From contig NZ_JAHBGC010000052.1 of NCBI RefSeq assembly GCF_018390645.1, forward strand, positions 145,833-209,832: DNA of 64,000 bases. The letters run 5' to 3'. Positions 7,509 through 15,024 of this stretch are shown here, piece by piece; within the stretch, counting starts at the first letter, position 1, and every line of letters starts with the position of its first letter. The translations under genes were made by a program, and so were the position numbers. The notes below the pieces were generated by a model. It made no database searches. It saw only the letters and a program-made list of their open reading frames with translations, and was not told the DNA's origin. The stretch comes from Ancylobacter dichloromethanicus (GTDB lineage Bacteria; Pseudomonadota; Alphaproteobacteria; Rhizobiales; Xanthobacteraceae).

Positions 7509-9228
7509 GCGAACCGCCGGTTTCATCGAGTTCGGGCTCATCGTCACCTGCGTGGTTCTGTTCGTCGCCACGGGGCTGCTCTACGTGTCGCAGGCCCGCC
7601 AGCAGGCGCTGCTGACCGCCACCGTCCGCTCGTCCGGCTGGGTCGCCTATCAGGGCCAGCTCGAATTCGTGAAGGCTGAGGCCGCCTTTTCCAAGGTGAC
7701 GCCCGCCCCGACGGCGCAGGGGCTCGGCAACCTGCTGCTGCGGATGGAAATCCTGCGCTCGCGCCTGCCGCTGCTCTATGATTCGGACGAAGGGCGCGTA
7801 TTGAGCGACGTCGTCGACACCAAGGGCCTGACGCAGCCGCTGGAGACGTTGCTCGATCAGGTTATCGCCGAGATCGAAACCCTCGATCCCGATGACGGCG
7901 CGACCACGCGCCGGCTGGAGGCGCTGCACGGGCGGCTTCTCCCGCTCGGCGAGGCCTTGCAACGCATACTCATGGAGTCGGTGGCCTATAATCAGGAGAT
8001 CTTCCGCCGCGAACGTGCCGTCGCCGAGGCCCCGGAAGTCGTGTCCCTGGTGCTGCTGTTCATCACCGGCGGCTGCCTGGTCCTGCTCCTGCTGCTGCAG
8101 GGGCGGCGCGACCGGGTCCGCCTGCGCGAGATCGTCGACGCAAAGGCGGCGATCACGGCGATGGAGGAGAACCTGCGCGCCGTCATCCAGGCGGTGCCGG
8201 CCTGCGTGGCGGTGGTCGATCCCGACACCGGCCATGCGACCTTCATCAATTCGAATGCCGCCGCGCTGGTCGCCGCCACCCCGGACGATGCCGCCTGGCC
8301 CGGTTTCGTGCGCGCCGTGCGCGACGCGGCGGGGGAGCCCGTCGGCGGTTGCTGGGGCACGCTCACCATGGCCTATACCCGCAGCACCGGCGACATCGTC
8401 TCGCTGCGCGGGTCGATCTGCAGCGTGTTGTGGCAGCAGCGGCCGCAGCAACTCATCGTGCTCGCCGACACTACCCGCGTGCGCAGCGCCGAGCTCCAGG
8501 TCATGCAGGCCGCGAAGCTGGCGACGCTTGGCGAGATGGCAACCGCCATCGCCCACGAACTCAACCAGCCGCTGGCGGTGATCAAGATGGCGGTGGCCAA
8601 TGCGCGCCGCCTGCTCGACCCGCTGCCGGGCGGCGAGGGTGTGATGGCGAAGCTGGAGCGCATCTCGGCGCAGGTCGACCGCGCCAAGCGCATCACCGAT
8701 CAGGTGCGTCGCTATGGCCGCATGCCCTCCGAGCAATTGCAACCCTTCTCCCTCCGCCACGCGGTGGATCTCGCCGTCGGCTTCATCGCCGAGCAGTATC
8801 GGGCTGCCAATATCCGCCTGACCATCGACGCCAATGTGCCGATCGAGGCGCTGGTGCTCGGCGAACAGACCATGTTCGAGCAGGTGATTGTCAACTTGCT
8901 CATCAATGCACGCGACGCTTTCGATGCCGGCAGGGCCGGGTTGTGCGCCCGCCAGGTCACGCTGGCCTTGTACCGCGAGGGTGATCAGCTTGTCGTGTCG
9001 GTGGAGGACAATGCCGGGGGCGTCGCCGAGGATATGCTGCCCCGACTCTTCGAGCCGTTCGCCACCACCAAGCCGACGGAAAACGGCACCGGTCTCGGAC
9101 TCTCTCTCGCCCGCAGTGTCGTGCGTGACATGAATGGGTCCATCTCGGTGCAGAATGTCGGGGGAGGCGCGCGCTTTCTTGTCCGGCTGCCATTGCTCCC
9201 CTCCGCCGAGGCCCGAGATGCCGCCTGA
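7489..9228 (+). CDS. Membrane sensor histidine kinase
   Basis: A 579-residue kinase. Membrane helix 1 (about 13-35), a periplasmic helical sensor region of roughly 150 residues, membrane helix 2 (about 185-207), a degenerate PAS-like linker, the HisKA box AHELNQPLAV with His356, and HATPase_c with LLINARDAF, DNAGGVAED and NGTGLGLSLA. The H box is of the same HE(I/L)NQPL type as in the divergent kinase at 4404. The start is a TTG at 7489 inside the end of the upstream gene; a second TTG at 7498 is possible. The overlap with the secreted protein gene and the receivers downstream make this a four-gene signalling cassette. Confidence 0.9.
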   Translation: MIFLRDRRTAGFIEFGLIVTCVVLFVATGLLYVSQARQQALLTATVRSSGWVAYQGQLEFVKAEAAFSKVTPAPTAQGLGNLLLRMEILRSRLPLLYDSDEGRVLSDVVDTKGLTQPLETLLDQVIAEIETLDPDDGATTRRLEALHGRLLPLGEALQRILMESVAYNQEIFRRERAVAEAPEVVSLVLLFITGGCLVLLLLLQGRRDRVRLREIVDAKAAITAMEENLRAVIQAVPACVAVVDPDTGHATFINSNAAALVAATPDDAAWPGFVRAVRDAAGEPVGGCWGTLTMAYTRSTGDIVSLRGSICSVLWQQRPQQLIVLADTTRVRSAELQVMQAAKLATLGEMATAIAHELNQPLAVIKMAVANARRLLDPLPGGEGVMAKLERISAQVDRAKRITDQVRRYGRMPSEQLQPFSLRHAVDLAVGFIAEQYRAANIRLTIDANVPIEALVLGEQTMFEQVIVNLLINARDAFDAGRAGLCARQVTLALYREGDQLVVSVEDNAGGVAEDMLPRLFEPFATTKPTENGTGLGLSLARSVVRDMNGSISVQNVGGGARFLVRLPLLPSAEARDAA

Positions 9229-9246
9229 AGTCGCGAGACCCGTATC

Positions 9247-9630
9247 ATGACCGAACCGCGGACGATGCTGATCTGCGATGACGAGGAGGAACTGGCGCAC
9301 GAACTGGGGGAATATTTCACGTCCGCCGGCTGGGAGGTCGAGGTCTGCATCGCGGCGGCGGCGGCTATCGACCGCCTTCAGCGCTTCCCGGCGCCGCAGG
9401 TACTCATCACCGACCTGCGCATCGGCCCGGTGGATGGGCGGGAGGTGGTCGCCGCCGCCCGCGCGCTGCCGAAGGACGGGCCGCCGCCGATGATCGTCAT
9501 CATTACCGGCCATGTGATGAACAGCGCGGTGGCCGCCGATTTCGACAGCGACACGCTGTGTGTCAAGCCGATCGATCCGGAAGAGCTCAGCGCCGCCATC
9601 GAGTCATTTCTGCGGTTGCCACCGACATGA
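9247..9630 (+). CDS. Single-domain response regulator
   Basis: A 127-residue stand-alone receiver. The acidic pocket is CDDEEE near the N terminus, the phosphoacceptor is Asp56 in ITDLRIGPVDG, the Thr/Ser switch lies in VIITGH and the conserved lysine in CVKPIDPEE. There is no output domain, so it acts through protein contacts, or as an intermediate or phosphate sink for the kinase encoded 18 bases upstream. The divergent kinase at 4404 could also use it. Confidence 0.9.
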   Translation: MTEPRTMLICDDEEELAHELGEYFTSAGWEVEVCIAAAAAIDRLQRFPAPQVLITDLRIGPVDGREVVAAARALPKDGPPPMIVIITGHVMNSAVAADFDSDTLCVKPIDPEELSAAIESFLRLPPT

Positions 9631-9803
9631 AGCGCCAGCCGACACCAAGGGGCAGGGGAGTTCGGGTCAGGGGGGCGAATGGGTGAACGGCCGCGACGTA
9701 GACCTCAGCGGGTATTTCATATCTACTCAACGTCGACGGCGAACGGCAGCGTGACATTGGCCGGGTGTTTTCCAGGCGTGATATTCTCGGCCGCCGGGAA
9801 GTG

Positions 9804-10613
9804 ATGCATGGCGGGTTGATGGTGGTTGCAGATCAAGTCGATGTGGCACGTGTCCTGCTCGTTGACGACGACCCGGACCTGCTTGCCGAGCTGAGCGAGG
9901 GGCTCACCGAGCTCGGGATCGCCAACATGACGGCGGACAACCCGGTGGTGGCGATTGACCTTGTGCAGCGCCACGAGCATTTGCAGGTGGTGGTGACCGA
10001 CCTTCAGATGCCCCGCATCGACGGCATTGAGCTGATGCAGAAGCTGGCGCTGCTCGGGCGCAAGCGGCCGCTCGCCACCATCATCATCACCGGACACGCC
10101 TCGCTCGACCGCGCCGTAGGCGCGTTGCGGCTGAACGCGGTCGACTTCCTGCAGAAGCCGTTGCTGCCGGAGGAGGTCGCCCGGGCGGTCCGCCGCGCCC
10201 TGTCGCTGGTGGAGGACAGCCAGCGGCCGGCGAATGGGGCGGAGAAGCCGGCCGATGGGCCGAAGGGGCGGTCGAATTATCTGCGGACGCTGGTGGCTTC
10301 GCGCGCCGACCGCGATTCGATCTTCCAGTCGGACCTGTTCTCGGATCCCGCCTGGGAGATGCTGCTCGATCTCGCCGTCGCCGAGGCGACGGGCCGGCCG
10401 ATCTCGGTGACCAGCCTGTGCATCGCTTCCGGCGCGCCGACCACCACCGCCCTGCGCCGCATCGACGAACTGCGCGAGGCCGGCCTGATCGAGCGCCGGG
10501 CGGACCCGGCGGATCGCCGGCGCATCCTGGTGGAACTCACGGAAACGGGTCGCCGGCGCATGGAAAGCTTCGTCAAGCGCCAGGCGGAGCGCCTCGGCCT
10601 GCCGCTGGACTGA
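9804..10613 (+). CDS. Response regulator with MarR-type winged-helix output domain
   Basis: A 269-residue regulator. The N-terminal receiver has LLVDDDPD, phosphoacceptor Asp66 in VTDLQMPRIDG, IIITGH and the lysine of DFLQKPLLP. After a linker rich in Pro and Gly, the C-terminal part (about 185-269) reads as a MarR-like winged helix: ISVTSLCIASGAP (helix-turn-helix), TALRRIDELREAGLIERR and the wing DPADRRRILVELTETGRRRM. Receiver-MarR fusions are uncommon. The ATG at 9804 is chosen over a GTG at 9765 because the receiver starts close to it; an ATG at 9819 is also possible. It ends 32 bases from the convergent ftcR gene. Confidence 0.85.
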   Translation: MHGGLMVVADQVDVARVLLVDDDPDLLAELSEGLTELGIANMTADNPVVAIDLVQRHEHLQVVVTDLQMPRIDGIELMQKLALLGRKRPLATIIITGHASLDRAVGALRLNAVDFLQKPLLPEEVARAVRRALSLVEDSQRPANGAEKPADGPKGRSNYLRTLVASRADRDSIFQSDLFSDPAWEMLLDLAVAEATGRPISVTSLCIASGAPTTTALRRIDELREAGLIERRADPADRRRILVELTETGRRRMESFVKRQAERLGLPLD

Positions 10614-10645
10614 GCCGGCGGACGGGTGTCCCTGGCCAGGCGCTT

Positions 10646-11317
10646 TCAGCCGATGAACTGGTAGCCGAGATAGCGCTTGGCGTCGATCACGTCATGGCCC
10701 AGCTTCAGGCGCAACTTCTTGCGCAGCTTGCTCATGTGACCCTCGACGACGCTCTCGTCGACCTCGTCGTTGAAGATGCCGTAGATGGTGTTGAAGATCT
10801 GCGTCTTCGTCACCCGCCGCCGGCTGTTCTTCACCAGGAATTCCAGAATGTGCCGCTCGCGGCGCGGCAGCGGCAGCGGCTCGCCGTCGATCTCGGCGTC
10901 ACGGCCATCGAAGAAGACCTTTAGGCCGCTGGCTGCTTCCGGCGAGGCGGGAGTGGCGTGGACGCGGCGCCAGATCGCGTCGGTGCGGGCCACGATCTCG
11001 CGGACGTGGACCGGCTTGCGAACCACATCGTCGATGCCGGCGGTGAACAGTTCCAACGTCTGGTTGAGGTTCTTCTGGTCGCTCAGCGCCAATATCGGCG
11101 CGCGGCTGTGCGAACGGATCATTTCTGGGTAGACCGGGCGCCGATCGAAGTCACCGAGAAGAAAACCCTCGACGGCGGCGATGTCGTTATCGGAGGCGCT
11201 GCCTATCCATTCCTTGAATTCACCCTCGTTCACGCCGAAACTGGAAAAACCCTCGTGTGAAAATGACGAGACGTAACTTTCGGAAACAGTAGAACGATCG
11301 TCGACGATAACATACAT
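10646..11317 (-). CDS. ftcR: FtcR flagellar master transcriptional regulator
   Basis: A 223-residue OmpR-like regulator. The N-terminal domain starts MYVIVDDRSTVSESY and is a divergent receiver, as in FtcR of Brucella and Rem of Sinorhizobium. The C-terminal winged-helix DNA-binding domain includes LPLPRRERHILEFLVKNSRR, TKTQIFNTIYGIFNDEVDES and VEGHMSKLRKKLRLK, and ends KRYLGYQFIG. In Brucella this protein activates fliF and the flagellar cascade. The ATG at 11317 follows a good AGGGGAG site; an upstream in-frame ATG at 11410 adds residues with no family resemblance. Its location beside cheY, cheZ and the flagellar locus supports the call. Confidence 0.92.
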   Translation of the reverse strand: MYVIVDDRSTVSESYVSSFSHEGFSSFGVNEGEFKEWIGSASDNDIAAVEGFLLGDFDRRPVYPEMIRSHSRAPILALSDQKNLNQTLELFTAGIDDVVRKPVHVREIVARTDAIWRRVHATPASPEAASGLKVFFDGRDAEIDGEPLPLPRRERHILEFLVKNSRRRVTKTQIFNTIYGIFNDEVDESVVEGHMSKLRKKLRLKLGHDVIDAKRYLGYQFIG

Positions 11318-11441
11318 GCCAGTGGCTCCCCTGCCTTCCAGCCACGGTGACACCGAAGACCTTGAGTCTCTCTGTCCGAAGCCGGCATGAGGGGATTGAT
11401 ATTTTCGCAATTATATCCACTCAAGCGGAGTTCCTTCGGGG

Positions 11442-11462
11442 TTGGATGGAGTTCCGATCCAA
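11442..11462. promoter_or_regulatory. Inverted repeat TTGGAT-N9-ATCCAA upstream of ftcR
   Basis: Perfect 6-bp arms TTGGAT (11442-11447) and ATCCAA (11457-11462). The same arms occur with a 15-base spacer at 12174-12200 in the divergent cheY/cheZ control region. A shared regulator is an inference. Confidence 0.35.
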
Positions 11463-11495
11463 AATGGAGCGATGCCGGGCGGGGGCACCAAAAGC

Positions 11496-11525
11496 AAAAA
11501 ACGCCCGCCGGCGGACCGGCGGGCG
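11496..11525 (-). terminator. Rho-independent terminator of the cheY gene
   Basis: On the minus strand a perfect 10-bp GC stem (CGCCCGCCGG paired with CCGGCGGGCG, 11502-11525) with a TCCG loop is followed directly by six T residues (11501-11496). It lies about 130 bases past the cheY stop and before ftcR. Confidence 0.85.
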
Positions 11526-11657
11526 TCAAGTTGGGGAGTGAGAGCAACCTTCGGGCGTGCTTGACAGGTTTCCCGGAAAGATGGTCAGCCCGGCGAGCGG
11601 GATCGCCCACCAGGCCCTTCCGGGACGAAGCTCATATTGGCGTTTCCAAGCCGGCAC

Positions 11658-12041
11658 TCAGGCGTCGAAGACCGTCTCGATCTTGCTCTTCAGCGTCTGG
11701 GCGTTGAAGGGTTTGACAATGTAGTTGTTCACGCCGGCTTTCTTAGCGGCGATCACGTTCTCGGACTTCGCCTCGGCCGTGATCATGATGAACGGCAGGG
11801 CGTTGAGGTTGGCGTCGTCGCGCACCTGCTTGAGAAGTTCGTACCCCGTCATCGGCTCCATGTTCCAGTCGGAGATGACAAGGCCGTAGGCCCGCTCCTT
11901 GAGCTTGGTCAAGGCTTCCGAGCCATCGGCTGCCTCATCCACGTCCTCGAATCCGATCTGCTTCAGCAGGTTTCGAATGATCCGGACCATGGTCTTATAA
12001 TCATCGACCACGAGGACCGGCATCGACAAATCCACGGCCAT
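11658..12041 (-). CDS. cheY: CheY-type chemotaxis response regulator
   Basis: A 127-residue single receiver closely resembling rhizobial CheY: PVLVVDDYKTMVRIIRN, phosphoacceptor Asp58 in VISDWNMEPMTG, MITAEAKSENV and the lysine of IVKPFNAQTL. Phosphorylated CheY binds the flagellar switch to alter rotation. It is transcribed away from the cheZ-like gene, and the pair shares a 184-base AT-rich control region. A second CheY is encoded in the che operon at 51598; which one drives the motor cannot be decided here. The ATG at 12041 has a GGAG site upstream. Confidence 0.93.
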   Translation of the reverse strand: MAVDLSMPVLVVDDYKTMVRIIRNLLKQIGFEDVDEAADGSEALTKLKERAYGLVISDWNMEPMTGYELLKQVRDDANLNALPFIMITAEAKSENVIAAKKAGVNNYIVKPFNAQTLKSKIETVFDA

Positions 12042-12225
12042 GCTGTGCTCCGTTCTCCGCTGATGCGCATTTATGCCCGGCGAAATCCGCCGTTTTCATC
12101 ATCTGATCTTTCCTACGCGATGCTTGTGTGAAGCTTGCAAGGTTAAATCCGGGGTACTAGGCGACATATCTCCTTGGATATATAAAGGATGTCGATCCAA
12201 TACTTATGATAACTGGAGTGTATCC
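12042..12225. promoter_or_regulatory. Divergent cheY/cheZ promoter region
   Basis: A 184-base region that is clearly more AT-rich than the surrounding genes (for example the stretch around 12155-12215). It contains the palindrome CTTGCAAG at 12134-12141 and the arms TTGGAT (12174-12179) and ATCCAA (12195-12200), the same inverted repeat seen upstream of ftcR. Confidence 0.45.
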
Positions 12226-12918
12226 ATGCGCCGCCCCTTTCGTATAGAGGCCAGTGATGTTCACGTGGCGGAGCCGTCATCGGTTTCGGCGCCGGGCATG
12301 GTATCGGCCCAGATCAACCGCGTTCTCGAAGAGTTGCAGGAACTGCGTGGCGTCATCGCACGCTTCGATAGCCTGGAGCCGCGTTCCGCGTGCTCCATGC
12401 ATTCGATGCGGATGGACGTGGAATCGATCCGTCAGGCGATTGACAACACCAAGACCGAACTCGCGCAGTTGAAGGCTGGCGGCGGCCGTGGCGCGCGTTT
12501 CGACCGCGCGACGGACGAGCTTCACGCGGTAGTGGCCGACACCGAGGCGGCGACGGAGGACATTCTCCAGATGGCCGAGAACATCGACGGCGCCGCCGTC
12601 TCCCTCATCGCGGAGCTGGAGGGAAGCCAGAAGGCCGCCGCGCAGGCGGTTCACAGCTATGCCACCCGCATCTTTGAAGCCTGCAATTTCCAGGACATTT
12701 CCGGGCAGCGTATCCGCAAGGTGGTTGACCTGATGGTCTTCATCGAGGAGCGGGTCCAGCGCATGTCATCGATCTGGGGTGGCCAGGAAGAGGTTACCCG
12801 GATCGCCGGCGATATCGCCACCGAGCGCAGCGGCGACGAGGCGCTGCTGAATGGTCCGGCGCTCGCCCAGGATGAAGACGTCGTCTCTCAGGACGACATC
12901 GACTCACTGTTCGCCTGA
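12226..12918 (+). CDS. cheZ: CheZ-like CheY-P phosphatase
   Basis: A 230-residue, mostly helical protein. The catalytic region is recognisable as ACNFQDISGQRIRKV, matching the CheZ D-x-(T/S)-G-Q motif in which Asp and Gln drive hydrolysis of CheY phosphate. Two long helices around it (about 90-190) form the dimeric bundle. The C terminus ends SQDDIDSLFA, resembling the CheY-binding C-terminal peptide of CheZ. The ATG at 12226 has GGAG upstream; an earlier in-frame ATG at 12073 lies inside the control region and gives an unlikely extension. It ends only two bases from the convergent transglycosylase gene. Confidence 0.85.
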   Translation: MRRPFRIEASDVHVAEPSSVSAPGMVSAQINRVLEELQELRGVIARFDSLEPRSACSMHSMRMDVESIRQAIDNTKTELAQLKAGGGRGARFDRATDELHAVVADTEAATEDILQMAENIDGAAVSLIAELEGSQKAAAQAVHSYATRIFEACNFQDISGQRIRKVVDLMVFIEERVQRMSSIWGGQEEVTRIAGDIATERSGDEALLNGPALAQDEDVVSQDDIDSLFA

Positions 12919-12920
12919 GA

Positions 12921-13493
12921 TCAGCCGCAGAAGGCGCGCGACTGGTCGGTCCAGCTGCCAAAGCCGGACCGCACCAGATTGCGGATGACGGCGCAGACAT
13001 ATTTCTTCTGAGCCGGATCATTGTTCGGCCCGGCATTGTAGCGGGCCGCCGCCATAGTCCAGTTGCCATGCTGGCGCTTGAGCGTTGCCAGGAAGCGAGC
13101 GGCGTAGTCGACGTTCCGCTCCGGCTCGAACATCTGGGCGACCGAATCGAACTGGTCGCCGTGCCAGCGATAATTGATCTGCATGCAGCCAAGGTCGACC
13201 AGCTTGATGCCGCGTCGCACGAAGTCGGCGAGCTTGCGTTCGCCGTCGGCCAGGCTGTTCGCGACATAGCTCTCGCCACCGCCATTCATCGCCAGGGGCT
13301 GCAGCGTGCCGTTGCCTCCGGTTTCGGTGAGGCCGACGGCGTAGAGGATGGCGAGCGGCACGTCGTGGCGCGCTGCGGCGCGCTCCATCGCCGCCTCGCA
13401 GGCTCCGAGCTGCCCGGTCTGCGCCGGTGCGATCGCCGCGACGGTGCTACTCAGCAGGGTCGCCGTCAGCAGCGAAATCCGACGGATGCTCAT
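12921..13493 (-). CDS. Secreted lytic transglycosylase (SLT) of the flagellar locus
   Basis: A 190-residue periplasmic protein: signal peptide (about 1-24), then an SLT-type domain with catalytic Glu57 in VGLTETGG, the substrate groove motif LGCMQINYRWHG, and AARYNAGPN near the C terminus. Such enzymes open peptidoglycan so the flagellar rod can pass. That role fits here because the FlgJ-like protein at 45233 has only the rod-binding domain and no hydrolase domain. Its first 47 bases overlap the end of fliK in another frame, so it is the last gene of the fliF-to-fliK operon. Confidence 0.88.
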   Translation of the reverse strand: MSIRRISLLTATLLSSTVAAIAPAQTGQLGACEAAMERAAARHDVPLAILYAVGLTETGGNGTLQPLAMNGGGESYVANSLADGERKLADFVRRGIKLVDLGCMQINYRWHGDQFDSVAQMFEPERNVDYAARFLATLKRQHGNWTMAAARYNAGPNNDPAQKKYVCAVIRNLVRSGFGSWTDQSRAFCG

Positions 13494-15024
13494 TCGGTTG
13501 CCTCCTGCGGCGCGTGTCGGAATCCGAGCCTTCCGCCTCCGGCTTTTCCGGTGCGGTGGGGTCGGCGTTGAGATTGCCAGGGGCGTCGTAGCCCGTCAGG
13601 CCGGCCGGCATGCCGTGCCGACCGATGGACAGTTCCGGCGGCATGTCATCCGGCCCGGCCAGGCTGGCGAGCAGCAGCGCCCGGTCCTGCTCAAGCAGCC
13701 GTGCTGTTTCGGCGCGGGCGGCGTTCACCTGTATTTCCAGCCCGTTGCGCCCGGTGCGCAGGCGGACCGTGACGAGGCCCAGCTCCAGCGGATGAAGCTG
13801 AATTTCCAGCACGCGCACGGGGCCACGTGCGGCGGCGGTCTCAGGCCCGTTTGGGGCGGCCGAGCCGATGCGCACGGCTTCGGCTATCACCGTGGCCACC
13901 TGCATCGCCGGCGAGCTGGAGGGCGGCGACCCCATGCCGGCGGCCGGGGGCGAGACACTCGTTGTCGGCGCGGGCGGGAGTGCCGCCGCTTCGGGTGAGG
14001 GAGGTGGCGGAACGTGGGCGGTCTTTTCTCCCGCCTCGCCAGCGGCCGGCGCCAGGATATGGCGTGTCGCGACCGTGTCGCTGCGCGCCTCCTGCTCGGC
14101 GGGCGCTGGACGGCTCCCCGCATCGTGTGTGCCATGCCTACCGGTGGCAGCCGGCGCGGCTCGGGCCGGCGTTTCGGCTGGCGGAACATTGCCGGGGATC
14201 GTCAGGGCGGGGCGGGCATCCGATGATGGCGGCTTTGGAGCAACGATGCCCGGCTGCGCGGCCTTGGCGGAAACCTGGTCGACCGAAACCTGGTCGGCGG
14301 AACCCCGGCGCACCGTGTCCTCCGTCACCGTGGCCGCCATAACGGTGTCGGTCGGCCGCGTGTCCGCCGACGGCGTGTCGGCCAACCGCCTCTCAGGGGG
14401 ATTTCCGGCTGTTGCCCGGAGCGGCGCGCCTTCCTGCGGGAGGACCGGGGCGAAATGGGTCTCGCGCAGCACGATCCGGGCGCGCGGGAGCGACGCAGAC
14501 GCTTCGGGAACGCTCCGGGTGATGACAGGATCGGCCCCCTCCGGCATGCCGCGACGCTTCGGGTCCTCCTGAGGCGGCAGCACGGCATCGGCCATTGGCG
14601 CTGGCGCGATCATGGCCGGCACGCTGGGCGTCAGCACTGCGGCGTCGTCGGCGGCGGAGCCGGGCCGCTCTTGTGCGGGGAGTTCTTTCGCCAAGGCGAT
14701 GTCTGTGCGGTCCTTCAGATGCAGGAGCGCGCGCGCGCGCTCGAGCACGGCGGGACGGCCGTCGGCCGGCGGCTCAGCCGATGCGTCGTCGCCCGTCCGG
14801 TCGGTGGCCGCCTCCTTCGCCACTTTGGGCTCGCGGGGAATATCTTCCTCGGCACCTCGTGGAGAGGGGTGGTCTGCCGGCGCCTGCCCGTGGCGGCCGG
14901 TGAGGGCATCGAGTTCCGCCAGCAGGTCGCCGAACTCTCCGGAGCTGGCCGCGCGGTCGGGGCGCGGCTGTTCGCCCTCAGCGGCGCCGGACGGCTGGGG
15001 AAAGCGAAGGATGACGGGAATCAT
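13447..15024 (-). CDS. fliK: Flagellar hook-length control protein FliK
   Basis: A 525-residue protein. About 400 residues are low-complexity, rich in Ala, Pro, Glu and Asp, and act as the unfolded ruler. The conserved C-terminal domain (about 405-470) contains LEIQLHPLELGLVTVRL and ARLLEQDRALLLASL, the FliK/HrpJ-like switch that makes FlhB change substrate from hook to filament. A short acidic and Arg-rich tail follows. Its start overlaps the motC stop (ATGA), and its end overlaps the transglycosylase gene by 47 bases. Confidence 0.92.
   Translation of the reverse strand: MIPVILRFPQPSGAAEGEQPRPDRAASSGEFGDLLAELDALTGRHGQAPADHPSPRGAEEDIPREPKVAKEAATDRTGDDASAEPPADGRPAVLERARALLHLKDRTDIALAKELPAQERPGSAADDAAVLTPSVPAMIAPAPMADAVLPPQEDPKRRGMPEGADPVITRSVPEASASLPRARIVLRETHFAPVLPQEGAPLRATAGNPPERRLADTPSADTRPTDTVMAATVTEDTVRRGSADQVSVDQVSAKAAQPGIVAPKPPSSDARPALTIPGNVPPAETPARAAPAATGRHGTHDAGSRPAPAEQEARSDTVATRHILAPAAGEAGEKTAHVPPPPSPEAAALPPAPTTSVSPPAAGMGSPPSSSPAMQVATVIAEAVRIGSAAPNGPETAAARGPVRVLEIQLHPLELGLVTVRLRTGRNGLEIQVNAARAETARLLEQDRALLLASLAGPDDMPPELSIGRHGMPAGLTGYDAPGNLNADPTAPEKPEAEGSDSDTRRRRQPNEHPSDFAADGDPAE

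Larger units (their letters stand above)
11318..11657. promoter_or_regulatory. Intergenic region: ftcR promoter and cheY terminator
   Basis: A 340-base gap between two minus-strand genes with no credible gene. It contains the transcription terminator of the cheY gene (11496-11525), the inverted repeat TTGGAT-N9-ATCCAA (11442-11462) and the CCAAAATGGAGCGATG element (11459-11474). The last two lie 125-160 bases upstream of the ftcR ATG and are candidate control sites for the flagellar master regulator. Confidence 0.5.

Noticed and set aside
7366-9513. A 715-codon open frame on the minus strand
   Set aside because: Antisense to the second histidine kinase gene and its receiver; composition typical of mirror frames.
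10631-10640. Perfect palindrome CCTGGCCAGG between convergent genes
   Set aside because: Too short to be a stable terminator and without a T tract on either side; likely chance in GC-rich DNA.
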